A DNA stretch of 64,000 bases. Origin: Parachlamydiales bacterium. GTDB lineage: Bacteria > Chlamydiota > Chlamydiia > Chlamydiales > SM23-39. A program made the translations under genes and the position numbers. Every line of letters starts with the position of its first letter. Position 1 is the first letter of the stretch. The stretch covers positions 29,198 to 93,197 of the forward strand of contig JAIBBX010000006.1 in NCBI GenBank assembly GCA_019694475.1. Reading direction: 5' to 3'. This document shows positions 55,997 to 64,000 of this stretch, piece by piece. The notes under the pieces are model-generated. The model was not told where the DNA came from, searched no databases, and worked only from the letters and a program-made list of their open reading frames with translations.

Positions 55997-56017
55997 ATCA
56001 CAAAAATATTTTGTGAT
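55997..56017. promoter_or_regulatory. Palindromic operator candidate upstream of the nucleotidyltransferase module
   Basis: ATCACAAAA (55997-56005), centre ATA, TTTTGTGAT (56009-56017): perfect 9-bp arms. It lies 14 nt upstream of the nucleotidyltransferase ATG (55982), and covers the last codons of uvrA. Two-gene modules of this kind are often autoregulated by binding to such a palindrome; a terminator for uvrA is the alternative (T run on the minus strand is short). Confidence 0.5.
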
Positions 56018-59000
56018 GAATGTATTTTGCAGTTTTCGAAGTTTTTACTTTGGCTACTTCTTCAGGCGTTCCCGTTGCTATTACCTTTCCTCCATCATCA
56101 CCCGCATCGGGGCCGAGATCGATGATATAGTCGGCATTCACAATCACATCGATATTGTGCTCAATAATGACGAGGGTGTTTTTCTTATCGGCCAAACCAT
56201 GGAAAATTTTGAGCAGCTTTAGAACATCTTCGGGGTGCAGGCCGACTGTCGGTTCGTCGATGAGATAAAGAGTTTTGCCGCTTTCCCGTTTAGCCAGCTC
56301 TCTTGAAAGCCTGAGCCGCTGCGCCTCGCCGCCGGAAAGCGATACGAGTTCTTGGCCGAGCTGCAAGTATCCCAAGCCCACCGAAATGAGGGTTTGCAAT
56401 TTGCGCACAATTTTGGGAATAGCGCCAAACCAATCGAGCGCCTCTTCGACGGTCATTTGCAGCACCTCACCAAAGTGTTTTCCTTTGTACTTCACTTCAA
56501 GCGAGATTGGATTGAGCCTTTGCCCTTTGCACGCGTCGCAAACAATGCGCACAGCAGGTAAAAACTGCAAATCGACCATTTTGTAGCCAAGCCCCCAGCA
56601 AGATCTGCACATGCCGCGCAAATGGTTTGGGCTAAAATGCCTTGGCTGCAATCCTTTTGCCATCGCAAGCGGCATGGAGGCGTAGTGGGCGCGGATGAGC
56701 GGCTGGATTTCGGAATAGGTGCTCACATCTGCGCGCGATGTTTGACCGATCGGGGTTTGATCCATAATGATGATCTTTTCAAACTCTTTGCGCTTTTGCA
56801 GATAGCTCATCAAGCTTGACTTGCCCGAACCCGAAACCCCAGTTAAACAGGTAATAGCCCCTTTCGGAATTGCCACAGTGACATTTTTCAAATTGTGCAG
56901 CGTCGCATTTTCAATAACGATATCGGGGTTAAAAGGTCTCCGTTTTTTAGGAATGGGAATGGTTTTCCTTCCGCTTAAATAAGCTCCTGTCAGCGAGTCG
57001 GGATCTTTTTTGATCTCTTCAATCGTTCCGAACGCTGTCACATGGCCACCTTCTCTTCCCGCCTTTGGGCCAAAATCAAAGAGGTAGTCGGCTTCTTCAA
57101 TGGTCATCGGATCGTGCTCGACCAAAACGAGGGTATTGCCCAAATCGCATAGATCTTTCAGAGCGGTATTCAGCAATTCGTTGTTGTAGGGGTGGAGGCC
57201 AATGGTCGGTTCGTCGAGAATGTAAAGGCAGGAAGTGAGTCCCGAACCGAGCTGTCTTGCAAGTCGGATCCTTTGCAATTCGCCGCCGCTCAAAGTGGGC
57301 GCAGACCGATCCAGAGAGAGATAGCGTAGCCCGATTGAGAGTAGAAATTCGAGGTATTTTAGCGATTGCGAATGGGTCTCTTCCAAGAAATGAGGCACTG
57401 TTAGTTCTTGGAGGAAATCGTATGCCTTTTGAATGCTCAAGCCGCAAAGATCTGCAATCGACAGCTTTTTGATCAGCACATGCCGCGCGGTTGCATTGAG
57501 CCTTGCTCCTTTGCAAGAAGGGCAGGTATCGGCTCGCATCATGGGCAAAAGAGCCTCTCGGATTTCTCCATTTGCCATGCGTGCAGCGCCCGCTAGAACA
57601 GGATGCAGGCCGAGCCATCGCACAGTCAGGCCATTTTTGAGCCTCACTTCTTTGCCGCCATTCAAAATCACATCGCGGTTTTCGCCTACTGTTCTGTCTA
57701 AAATCTTGTAAACGCCGCTCGTCGCTTTTTCTTTAAAGAGACGGTCGGCAATGTCGTAGATCGACCATTTTTGAAACTTTTTGTCCTCGTCCAAATGGGC
57801 GCCATAAGTTGCTCCAAGGCCTTGGCATTCGGGGCACATGCCCAAATCGTGGTTGAATGAAAAGGTTTGCGGCGTAATCCGTCCGCCTGCAGAGAAGTGG
57901 AAGATGAGATCTTCGTTTTCTCTTGCGACGATCACCGTTTCTTCGGCTTTCGAGACAGCCTCATAGAGCCTTTTTTCCGATTTAGGATCTACTTGCAATC
58001 GATCGATCACTAAATGGAGTTCATTTTTCCGGAACTTTTCATAGGGGATCTCTTCATCCAATGCAAAGACTTTTCCATTGAGCCGGATGCGCAAATATCC
58101 TTGCCGGTTGAGCCGATCGACAAGCTGTTCGAAACTTTCTTTTTTCTCAAAGACAACGGGAGTCAAGATATGGATCTTTTCTCCTTCGGGAAGTTTTAAT
58201 ATCTCTTGGACTACGGTTTCTTTGCTGATGTTTTGGATTACTTTGCCAGTTTCGGGGTCGTGGGGGACTCCCATGTGGGCATAGAGAACGCGGAGCAAAT
58301 CATACACTTCGGTAATGGTTCCGACAGTGCTTCGAGGATTCAATCCTCCCGTTTTTTGCTCCAATGCGATCGAAGGCGACAGTCCTTCAATCCGCTCCAC
58401 TTTGGGTTTTGGCAATTGTTTCACAAGCGCGCGCGAATAGGCGGGGAGCGTCTCGGTGTAGCGTCTTTGCCCTTCTGCATAGAGCGTCTCGAAAGCCATC
58501 GAGGATTTGCCGGAGCCAGAAGGACCGGTGAAAACGGTGATTTTTCCCCTCGGGATTTTCACCGATACGTTTTTCAAATTGTTTTGCTGCGCCCCATCTA
58601 CCACGATATGTCCATTCACTTTCGGAGTGGTTTTGGACTTCTTCTCAGGTTCAAGCCCTCTCAATGCGGCGCCAGTTGACGTTTTCAATTTAGCGATCTG
58701 TTCCGGCGTGCCGGTGCCGACGATTTGGCCTCCATGAATGCCAGGTCCTGGTCCTAGGTCGATGATCCAATCGGCGCATTTTACAAAATCCATGTTGTGT
58801 TCGATCACAATGACCGTGTTGCCGCGGTCCACGAGCTGCTGCAAAATGGCGATCAGTTTGGCAATGTCATGGAAATGAAGCCCTGTCGTCGGTTCATCCA
58901 GCACGTATACTGTATTGCCAGTCGCTGGTCTGACTAATTCTTTGGCTAATTTGATCCGCTGCGCCTCTCCGCCAGATAGAGTGGTTGACGGCTGACCTAA

Positions 59001-61352
59001 AGTCAAATAATTAAGTCCCACCAAACTAAGCACTTCCAATTTCTTCCGAATCGAGGGGATCGCATCAAAAAGTTCGAGTGCATGTTCTACGTCGGTTTCG
59101 AGTACATCGTGGATTGATTTGCCCTTGAATTTGACGGCCAAAATCTCTGGATCGAACCGCTTCCCTTTGCACTGCGGACATCCAACCCAGGCGTCCTCCA
59201 TAAAATCCATATCGATTTTCACCTGGCCGAGGCCGCCGCAATAAGAGCAGGAGCCTTCTTTTACATTGAAGCTAAAATGGCCTGCCTCAAATCCTCTCAG
59301 TTTGCTCTCGGGCAATTCAGTGAAAAGATCGCGGATTTCATCAAACAGCTTGATATAGGTTGCGGCATTCGATCTTGGAGTTCTTCCAATCGGCGATTGA
59401 TCGACATCGATCACCTTTTCTACTTTTTCTTTCAATTTCGGCACGAGCGAATCGGTAATGAGAGACGATTTGCCCGATCCAGAAACGCCTGTTACGCAGA
59501 CAAAGACACCGAGCGGGATAGAGACGGTCACATTCTTCAAATTGTGATGGGTCACATTTTCTAAGACGAAGTGGTCTTTGGCTTTTCTCCGTTTCTTTGG
59601 AGCTTCGATCTTGAGCCGCCCGGAAAGGTAAGCGCCTGTCAAAGATCTCGGGTCATCCAAATCAATAATCTCTCCGCCATGCACTCCTGCGCCAGGGCCT
59701 ACATCGATGATTCGGTCTGCAGCGCGGATTGTATCGGGATCGTGTTCTACAACGAGCACAGTGTTCCCTTGATCGCGCAGCCGTTTCAGAGTATCGATTA
59801 ATTTGTGGTGGTCGATCGGGTGCAGTCCAATCGATGGTTCATCCAATACATAAATCGCGCCGACAAGGCCCGCTCCAATTTGCGAGGCGAGCCGCACCCT
59901 TTGCGATTCTCCCCCGCTCAAAGTGGGCGAGGTGCGATCGAGAGCCAAATAGGATAGTCCCACATCGACCAAAAATTGCAATCGCTCTTTGATCTCTTTG
60001 AGCAGTTCTTCTCCAATCTTTTTCTCAATCGAATTCAATTGGAGTTCAGAAAAGAATTTTAGCGCATCTTCCATCGGCATGGAGGTCAGCTCTGCAATCC
60101 GCTTGCCTCCAAATTCACATGCTGCTGGATAAGGTTTAATCCTTGAGCCTTTGCAGCTGGAGCAGACACCTTCTTTCATCAGCTCAGCCATATTTTTACG
60201 GTATACTTCGCTTTTGGCAGCGTTCAACCGCTCTCTTGCTTCGCTTAAGACTCCTTTCCACTGTACATATTCAAACCACTTGTTCCTTTTCACAGGATGC
60301 GTGAAAGTCATGCGGGTCCATTTTTGTTCTGTTCCATACAAAAAGACATGCCGGGCTTTTTCTGAAAGTTTTTTCCAGGGGGTGTCGATGTTGAATTTGA
60401 ACAATTTGGCCAAATTATTGTAGATATTTCCGTACCGGACGGTCTGATAGGAACTTCCGATGGAACAGCAATCTTCGGCGATGCTTTTTTCAGGATCGAT
60501 GATCTTTTCTAAATCGAATTCAGCGACAATTCCAAGGCCATGGCAAGCGGGGCACATGCCGGATGGGTGGTTAAAAGAAAAATCGTGCGGTTCCAAGGGA
60601 CCATACGAAAGGCCCGATTTGACCGAGTGGGCAAACTGCGAATAGACCGTATCGCCCACGCTAAAAAATCCCTTGCCGATTTCCAATGCATTCGACACGC
60701 TTTCGGCAATCCGGCTTTGATTTTCTGCATTCACAACGATTCGATCGACGACGATATCGACATCGTGGGCAATTTTCGGATCGAGCACGACCGATTCGCT
60801 CAAATCGATGAACTCTCCATCGATTTTTAGTCTCATAAAACCTTTGCTCAGCAGTTCTGCAAATTCTTCTTTGAACTCGCCTTTTTTGCCCCTAGCAAAA
60901 GGCGCCAAAATAATGATTTTGGTTCCTTGAGGCAGACTTTGGACCTGAGCGATGATTTTTTCTCGGCTCTGCGCCGCAACCGGCTCGCCGCTGACAGGGC
61001 AGTGTGGGATGCCTAAACGGGCAAATAGGACCCGCAAGTAGTCATAAATGCCGGTCATTGTTCCGACTGTCGATCTCGGCGTACGGCCTGCTGTTTTTTG
61101 TTCGATGGCAATCGTTGGGGCAAGGCCGGAGATGCTTTCTGCTTCAGGCTTTGGCAGATCGCCCAAATGTCGGCGGGCTTGATGGGAGAGCGATTCGATG
61201 TAGCGCCTTTGTCCTTCGACGTAGATTGTGTCGAAAGCGAGCGACGATTTGCCCGAACCGGAGACTCCTGTGAAAACGACGAGCTGACCGGGCTGGATTT
61301 CCAGGTCGACTCCTTTTAGATTGTGAACCTTCACTTTTTTCAAAACGATCAT
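55998..61352 (-). CDS. uvrA: Double-length UvrABC excinuclease subunit A
   Basis: 1784 residues, twice the usual UvrA; this tandem fusion is a known feature of chlamydiae. There are four P-loops (GVSGSGKSSLAF, GVSGSGKSSLIT, GPSGSGKSSMAF, GVSGSGKSSLMS) and four ABC signatures (LSGGESQR, LSGGEAQR, LSGGELQR, LSGGEAQR), with zinc-binding CxxC pairs in each half (CPACHG/CSSCKG, CSYCGG/CPQCKG, CPECQG/CPSCKG, CRSCWG/CDACKG). UvrA recognises DNA damage as a dimer and loads UvrB; a single fused chain could act as a built-in dimer. It is divergent from pyk with a 45-nt gap. Confidence 0.96.
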   Translation of the reverse strand: MIVLKKVKVHNLKGVDLEIQPGQLVVFTGVSGSGKSSLAFDTIYVEGQRRYIESLSHQARRHLGDLPKPEAESISGLAPTIAIEQKTAGRTPRSTVGTMTGIYDYLRVLFARLGIPHCPVSGEPVAAQSREKIIAQVQSLPQGTKIIILAPFARGKKGEFKEEFAELLSKGFMRLKIDGEFIDLSESVVLDPKIAHDVDIVVDRIVVNAENQSRIAESVSNALEIGKGFFSVGDTVYSQFAHSVKSGLSYGPLEPHDFSFNHPSGMCPACHGLGIVAEFDLEKIIDPEKSIAEDCCSIGSSYQTVRYGNIYNNLAKLFKFNIDTPWKKLSEKARHVFLYGTEQKWTRMTFTHPVKRNKWFEYVQWKGVLSEARERLNAAKSEVYRKNMAELMKEGVCSSCKGSRIKPYPAACEFGGKRIAELTSMPMEDALKFFSELQLNSIEKKIGEELLKEIKERLQFLVDVGLSYLALDRTSPTLSGGESQRVRLASQIGAGLVGAIYVLDEPSIGLHPIDHHKLIDTLKRLRDQGNTVLVVEHDPDTIRAADRIIDVGPGAGVHGGEIIDLDDPRSLTGAYLSGRLKIEAPKKRRKAKDHFVLENVTHHNLKNVTVSIPLGVFVCVTGVSGSGKSSLITDSLVPKLKEKVEKVIDVDQSPIGRTPRSNAATYIKLFDEIRDLFTELPESKLRGFEAGHFSFNVKEGSCSYCGGLGQVKIDMDFMEDAWVGCPQCKGKRFDPEILAVKFKGKSIHDVLETDVEHALELFDAIPSIRKKLEVLSLVGLNYLTLGQPSTTLSGGEAQRIKLAKELVRPATGNTVYVLDEPTTGLHFHDIAKLIAILQQLVDRGNTVIVIEHNMDFVKCADWIIDLGPGPGIHGGQIVGTGTPEQIAKLKTSTGAALRGLEPEKKSKTTPKVNGHIVVDGAQQNNLKNVSVKIPRGKITVFTGPSGSGKSSMAFETLYAEGQRRYTETLPAYSRALVKQLPKPKVERIEGLSPSIALEQKTGGLNPRSTVGTITEVYDLLRVLYAHMGVPHDPETGKVIQNISKETVVQEILKLPEGEKIHILTPVVFEKKESFEQLVDRLNRQGYLRIRLNGKVFALDEEIPYEKFRKNELHLVIDRLQVDPKSEKRLYEAVSKAEETVIVARENEDLIFHFSAGGRITPQTFSFNHDLGMCPECQGLGATYGAHLDEDKKFQKWSIYDIADRLFKEKATSGVYKILDRTVGENRDVILNGGKEVRLKNGLTVRWLGLHPVLAGAARMANGEIREALLPMMRADTCPSCKGARLNATARHVLIKKLSIADLCGLSIQKAYDFLQELTVPHFLEETHSQSLKYLEFLLSIGLRYLSLDRSAPTLSGGELQRIRLARQLGSGLTSCLYILDEPTIGLHPYNNELLNTALKDLCDLGNTLVLVEHDPMTIEEADYLFDFGPKAGREGGHVTAFGTIEEIKKDPDSLTGAYLSGRKTIPIPKKRRPFNPDIVIENATLHNLKNVTVAIPKGAITCLTGVSGSGKSSLMSYLQKRKEFEKIIIMDQTPIGQTSRADVSTYSEIQPLIRAHYASMPLAMAKGLQPRHFSPNHLRGMCRSCWGLGYKMVDLQFLPAVRIVCDACKGQRLNPISLEVKYKGKHFGEVLQMTVEEALDWFGAIPKIVRKLQTLISVGLGYLQLGQELVSLSGGEAQRLRLSRELAKRESGKTLYLIDEPTVGLHPEDVLKLLKIFHGLADKKNTLVIIEHNIDVIVNADYIIDLGPDAGDDGGKVIATGTPEEVAKVKTSKTAKYIHHKIFL

Positions 61353-61397
61353 AAACGATTATTCTACCAAAAAGAGCCGATCTTGTAATATGAACTT

Positions 61398-63185
61398 ATG
61401 CGCACCCGAACAAAAATTGTCTGTACAATAGGCCCTGCCGTCTCTTCGTATGAAAAAATTTTGGAATTGATCGATGCAGGAATGAATGTGGCCCGTCTCA
61501 ATTTCAGCCACGGGACGCATGAAGAACATTTGCGCACCATCAATTTTTTGAAAAAGGCGCGCGAGAAAAAAGAAGTTCCTCTTGCCATCATGCTCGATAC
61601 CCACGGCCCTAAAATCCGGGTTGGAAAATTGCCGGGCGATGCAATCATTCTGAAACCGGGCGATCGGCTTAAATTGGTCGAAGAGGAGAGAAACCGTTCC
61701 GATGAAATTCCTGTCCACCCGATTGAAATTGTCGAAGCTGTCAATGTGGGAATGAAATTGCTTTTCGACGATGGATATATCATCACAGAAGTGGTGGAAA
61801 AAGGAAATAAAGAGGCGGTTGTCGAGGTCAAGAATACAGGAGTTCTTAAAAGCGGCAAAGGGGTCAATATCCCTGGAGCCCATATTCCTCTTCCTGCGCT
61901 GACTGAAACTGACATCGAAGATATTAAATTTGGATGCACTCACGATGTTGATTTTATCGCAGCCTCTTTCATCCGCTCCGCTCATCATATCCTGACTATC
62001 AAAGATCTTCTTGCCAAAGAGGGGAAATCTGAAATCCGGGTCATTGCAAAAATAGAGAGCACGCAAGGAGTAGATAATTTTGACAGTATCGTGCAAGTGG
62101 CAGATGGGATCATGGTGGCCCGCGGCGATTTAGGTGTTGAAGTCGATCTTGCTCTTGTGCCCAAGCTGCAGAAGGCGATGATCCGCAAATGCTATCAGGC
62201 GTGCAAGCCTGTTGTGACAGCAACGCAGATGTTAGAATCTATGATCAATAATCCGCGGCCAACGCGTGCGGAGGTTTCTGATGTTGCTAATGCGATTTAT
62301 GATTGCACCTCACTTGTCATGCTCTCAGGAGAAACCGCTGTTGGTAAATATCCGATCGAAACTGTCGAAAGAATGAAGAACATTGTCCAAGAAGCAGAAG
62401 CCGACTTCAATTATCATGAATTTTTCCAGCTCAATTCACAACGCGATTACCACGATGTTTCTTCTGCTGTTTCAATGGCTGCTGTGAAAACTGCCTTTTC
62501 TGCAAACGCGAAGTGCATCTTTGCCTTTACTACAAGCGGCCAAACAGCCCGCCTCGTTTCCCGTCTCAGACCTCCCATGCCCATCATTGCCGTTACCCCT
62601 TCTCGAAAAAATTACAACCAACTCGCTTTTGACTGGGGTGTGCATCCTGTTTTTGTTGAAGGCTGCAAAAATGCAAAAGAGGCGTTTAGTGCTGCAAGCC
62701 AATACGCTCTTGCCCATGGACTCATCTCATTCGGCGATGTGGTTGTTGTAACAGCCGGCGCTCCTTTTGGCAAAAAAGGCACCACCAACATGATGATGGT
62801 GGAAAACATCGGCGAAGTGCTCGTGCGCGGACACAAGGGTTTTGGTCCCAAAATTTCGGGACAGGTCGTTTTTGTCCTGGCTCCCGAAGCTTATTCGCCT
62901 GAAGAGCTCGAAGGCAAGCTAGTTGTAATTCCTCATTGCGACAACAGCTTCCTTCCCGTCCTCAAGAAGGCCTCTGGCGTGATCCTTCAAAACTACATTG
63001 GCGATACGGCTTCTGAGAAATATGCAGCTCTCGTTGCAAAAACCTTTGAAATCTCGGTCATGAGCCGAGCTGATGGGGCTATGTCTATTCTTAGAGAGGG
63101 GGATGAAGTGACCCTCGACCCTCAAAAAGGGTTAGTCTACCGCGGCTCGGAAGAATCTCCCGCCTGCCCAATCCTAACCATCTGA
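61398..63185 (+). CDS. pyk: Pyruvate kinase with C-terminal extension
   Basis: 595 residues. The catalytic core (1-470) has TKIVCTIGPAVSSYEK, LNFSHGTHEEH, AKIESTQGVDNFD, MVARGDLGVEVDL and ATQMLESMINNPRPTRAEV. It makes pyruvate and ATP from phosphoenolpyruvate and ADP. Residues about 480-595 are an extra PEP-utiliser-like phosphohistidine-fold domain as in Bacillus pyruvate kinases; Chlamydia trachomatis Pyk (about 485 residues) lacks it. In this extension the usual Thr-Ser-His segment is not obvious (GDTASEKYAAL), so it may be non-catalytic. It lies next to uvrA as in Chlamydiaceae. Confidence 0.95.
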   Translation: MRTRTKIVCTIGPAVSSYEKILELIDAGMNVARLNFSHGTHEEHLRTINFLKKAREKKEVPLAIMLDTHGPKIRVGKLPGDAIILKPGDRLKLVEEERNRSDEIPVHPIEIVEAVNVGMKLLFDDGYIITEVVEKGNKEAVVEVKNTGVLKSGKGVNIPGAHIPLPALTETDIEDIKFGCTHDVDFIAASFIRSAHHILTIKDLLAKEGKSEIRVIAKIESTQGVDNFDSIVQVADGIMVARGDLGVEVDLALVPKLQKAMIRKCYQACKPVVTATQMLESMINNPRPTRAEVSDVANAIYDCTSLVMLSGETAVGKYPIETVERMKNIVQEAEADFNYHEFFQLNSQRDYHDVSSAVSMAAVKTAFSANAKCIFAFTTSGQTARLVSRLRPPMPIIAVTPSRKNYNQLAFDWGVHPVFVEGCKNAKEAFSAASQYALAHGLISFGDVVVVTAGAPFGKKGTTNMMMVENIGEVLVRGHKGFGPKISGQVVFVLAPEAYSPEELEGKLVVIPHCDNSFLPVLKKASGVILQNYIGDTASEKYAALVAKTFEISVMSRADGAMSILREGDEVTLDPQKGLVYRGSEESPACPILTI

Positions 63186-63280
63186 ACGTCAGTTGATTAG
63201 CAATTCATTTAATTATATTTAATATTTTGTTATAATTTTCTTGTTTAGTAATAAAATATATATTTATAAGTATAAAATTT

Positions 63281-63601
63281 ATGCCATCACAATTAGCGCC
63301 TCCTTCAGTTGGGTTTGAATACACCAAAACCTATATTGCTCAAAAACCAAGACTTTGCGTAACAAAAACAGAGAAAGCTGTTGTTCGTTTTACAACGCCT
63401 AAAGAGAATCTTTTTCAATCAGAAATCGACGATTGCCAGGCTCTTGTTCAGAAAATGGCAGATTATCATGCGACACTAGCAAGAAATCTTTGGGATCCTA
63501 GTCGAACAGAGAAATTGGCTGTTTTGATTTTAGCGAAAGAATCTTTCACGGAACAACATCCTGAGATTAAAATCGAAGGGTTCAATATAAACTGTAAATA
63601 A
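63281..63601 (+). CDS. Small protein of unknown function
   Basis: 106 residues from an ATG at 63281 with a TATAAA 4 nt upstream and no ribosome binding site. Polar, mixed alpha/beta sequence with no signal peptide, membrane segment or known motif. The 95-nt gap before it is very AT-rich (TATAAT at 63231-63236), as expected for a promoter region. Codon use is natural and a hairpin follows at 63617-63641, so it is probably real. Confidence 0.45.
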   Translation: MPSQLAPPSVGFEYTKTYIAQKPRLCVTKTEKAVVRFTTPKENLFQSEIDDCQALVQKMADYHATLARNLWDPSRTEKLAVLILAKESFTEQHPEIKIEGFNINCK

Positions 63602-63616
63602 TTTTACTAATCCGAT

Positions 63617-63641
63617 AGCGGCGCCGAAGTCGGCGCTTGCT
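63617..63641 (+). terminator. GC-rich hairpin after the small ORF
   Basis: GCGCCG (63621-63626) pairs with CGGCGC (63631-63636), loop AAGT; the stem extends imperfectly outwards (AGC with GCT). There is no T run, so factor-independent termination is doubtful. Confidence 0.35.
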
Positions 63642-63679
63642 GCATACCCTCAAAAAGAATATAATCAAACGCTTTCTTT

Positions 63680-63752
63680 GTCCTCGTAGCTCAGTGGATA
63701 GAGTGGAAGCCTCCGGAGCTTCAGGCCACAGGTTCGAATCCTGTCGAGGACG
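63680..63752 (+). tRNA. tRNA-Arg (anticodon CCG)
   Basis: A 73-nt cloverleaf. Acceptor stem GTCCTCG pairs with CGAGGAC, discriminator G. D arm GCTC/GAGT with AGTGGATA loop, anticodon stem GAAGC/GCTTC with loop CTCCGGA, so anticodon CCG (reads CGG, Arg). T arm ACAGG-TTCGAAT-CCTGT. No CCA is encoded. The 3' end is duplicated further downstream as part of an 87-bp repeat. Confidence 0.95.
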
Positions 63753-63960
63753 AAACGAAGTGTAGTCGGAGAGGAAGTCAACTGCTTGACTTCCGTACAG
63801 GGTTCGAAATGAAACGCCATGCAGGGCGTGAATCGGCCCGAGTGGACGGGCTTCCCGCCATGAGGGGAATCCTTGTCGAGGACGAAACGAAGTGTAGTCG
63901 GAGAGGAAGTCAACTGCTTGACTTCCGTACAGGGTTCGAAATGAAACGCCATGCAGGGCG
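63742..63960. repeat. 87-bp direct repeat containing the tRNA-Arg 3' end
   Basis: Two identical 87-bp units at 63742-63828 and 63874-63960 (period 132). Each begins TGTCGAGGACGAAACGAAG, which in the first copy is the last 11 nt of the tRNA plus its 3' flank. Each holds a GAAGTCA/TGACTTC hairpin and a GGGTTCGAA like the tRNA T loop. The 45-nt spacer has its own GC-rich inverted pair (CGGCCCG/CGGGC). Nothing coding is supported between the tRNA and the window end; the reverse-strand open frame here is the antisense of the tRNA and repeats. 63961-64000 holds a further AAAACG/CGTTTT hairpin. Confidence 0.85.
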
Positions 63961-64000
63961 GCCCGGGGCCCCCAAAAACGCCTCGTTTTAAGGGGTGGGA

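Noticed and set aside
58206..58679. Forward-strand open frame of 157 codons opposite uvrA
   Set aside because: Shadow of conserved UvrA sequence; no start signals.
63665..63952. Reverse-strand frame with an internally repeated sequence (MAFHFEPCTEVKQ twice)
   Set aside because: It is the antisense of tRNA-Arg and the 87-bp repeats; the internal repetition simply reflects the DNA repeat.
63742..63960. CRISPR array
   Set aside because: Only two units of 87 bp, far too long for CRISPR repeats, and no cas genes are present.

Overview
This window looks like a chromosomal segment of a chlamydia-like bacterium (phylum Chlamydiae, outside the Chlamydiaceae; a Parachlamydiales/Waddliaceae-type organism is the best guess). 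The evidence is the chlamydial backbone (rplA-rplJ-rplL-rpoB-rpoC, transaldolase, a seven-gene V-type ATPase operon, valS, pknD, a double-length uvrA beside pyk, and the second GyrB/GyrA pair, parE-parC). It also carries accessory genes that Chlamydiaceae lack or rarely have: a filamentous-haemagglutinin-type secreted protein, an OprB-type porin, an Lpg1974-type outer membrane protein, and likely protease effectors. Genus cannot be fixed without a search. All identifications rest on motif recognition by eye; no alignments were run.

Layout. 1-9121 (+): end of L1, then L10, L7/L12, RNA polymerase beta and beta-prime, with an attenuator-like hairpin before rpoB and a strong terminator after rpoC. 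9162-12587 (-): an M91-type (NleD-like) zinc protease candidate effector, a cyclic-nucleotide-binding/CPBP membrane protein and FtsY. 12703-14576 (+): a solo response regulator and an HSDL2-like SDR protein with a damaged active site. 14588-17422 (-): transaldolase preceded by a lipoprotein and a set of small secreted membrane proteins ending in -(T/S)(T/S)H. 17487-17921: a long imperfect inverted repeat. 17983-25392 (+): V-ATPase operon E-(DUF2764)-A-B-D-I-K; the K ring carries every side chain of the Na+ site known in Enterococcus NtpK. 25436-30273: small accessory genes (exported ParB-like protein, Inc-like protein, Nudix hydrolase, lipoprotein), AroG and an orphan sensor kinase. 30366-34649: large TPS/haemagglutinin-type secreted protein. 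34646-42628: valS, methyltransferase, pknD, CPBP protease, trpS. 42664-47030: YopT-like cysteine protease candidate, membrane and secreted proteins, outer membrane protein, USP-like candidate. 47113-50785: parE-parC. 50782-54070: a block of exported-protein genes (unknown protein, formamidase family, OprB porin) bounded by two inverted copies of a 179-bp palindromic MITE-like element; an amino-acid permease follows. 55405-56017: nucleotidyltransferase plus a 40-residue protein behind a palindromic operator candidate. 55998-63185: uvrA and pyk. 63281-64000: small ORF, tRNA-Arg(CCG) and an 87-bp repeat that copies the tRNA 3' end.

How it fits together. Housekeeping blocks for transcription, translation, ion-driven energetics, topology control and repair alternate with host-interaction genes. 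Several accessory genes have a TATAAT-like box only 4-7 nt before the start codon and no Shine-Dalgarno site, suggesting leaderless mRNAs. At least four unrelated non-coding repeat structures sit in the gaps, and one supplies the stop codons of neighbouring genes.
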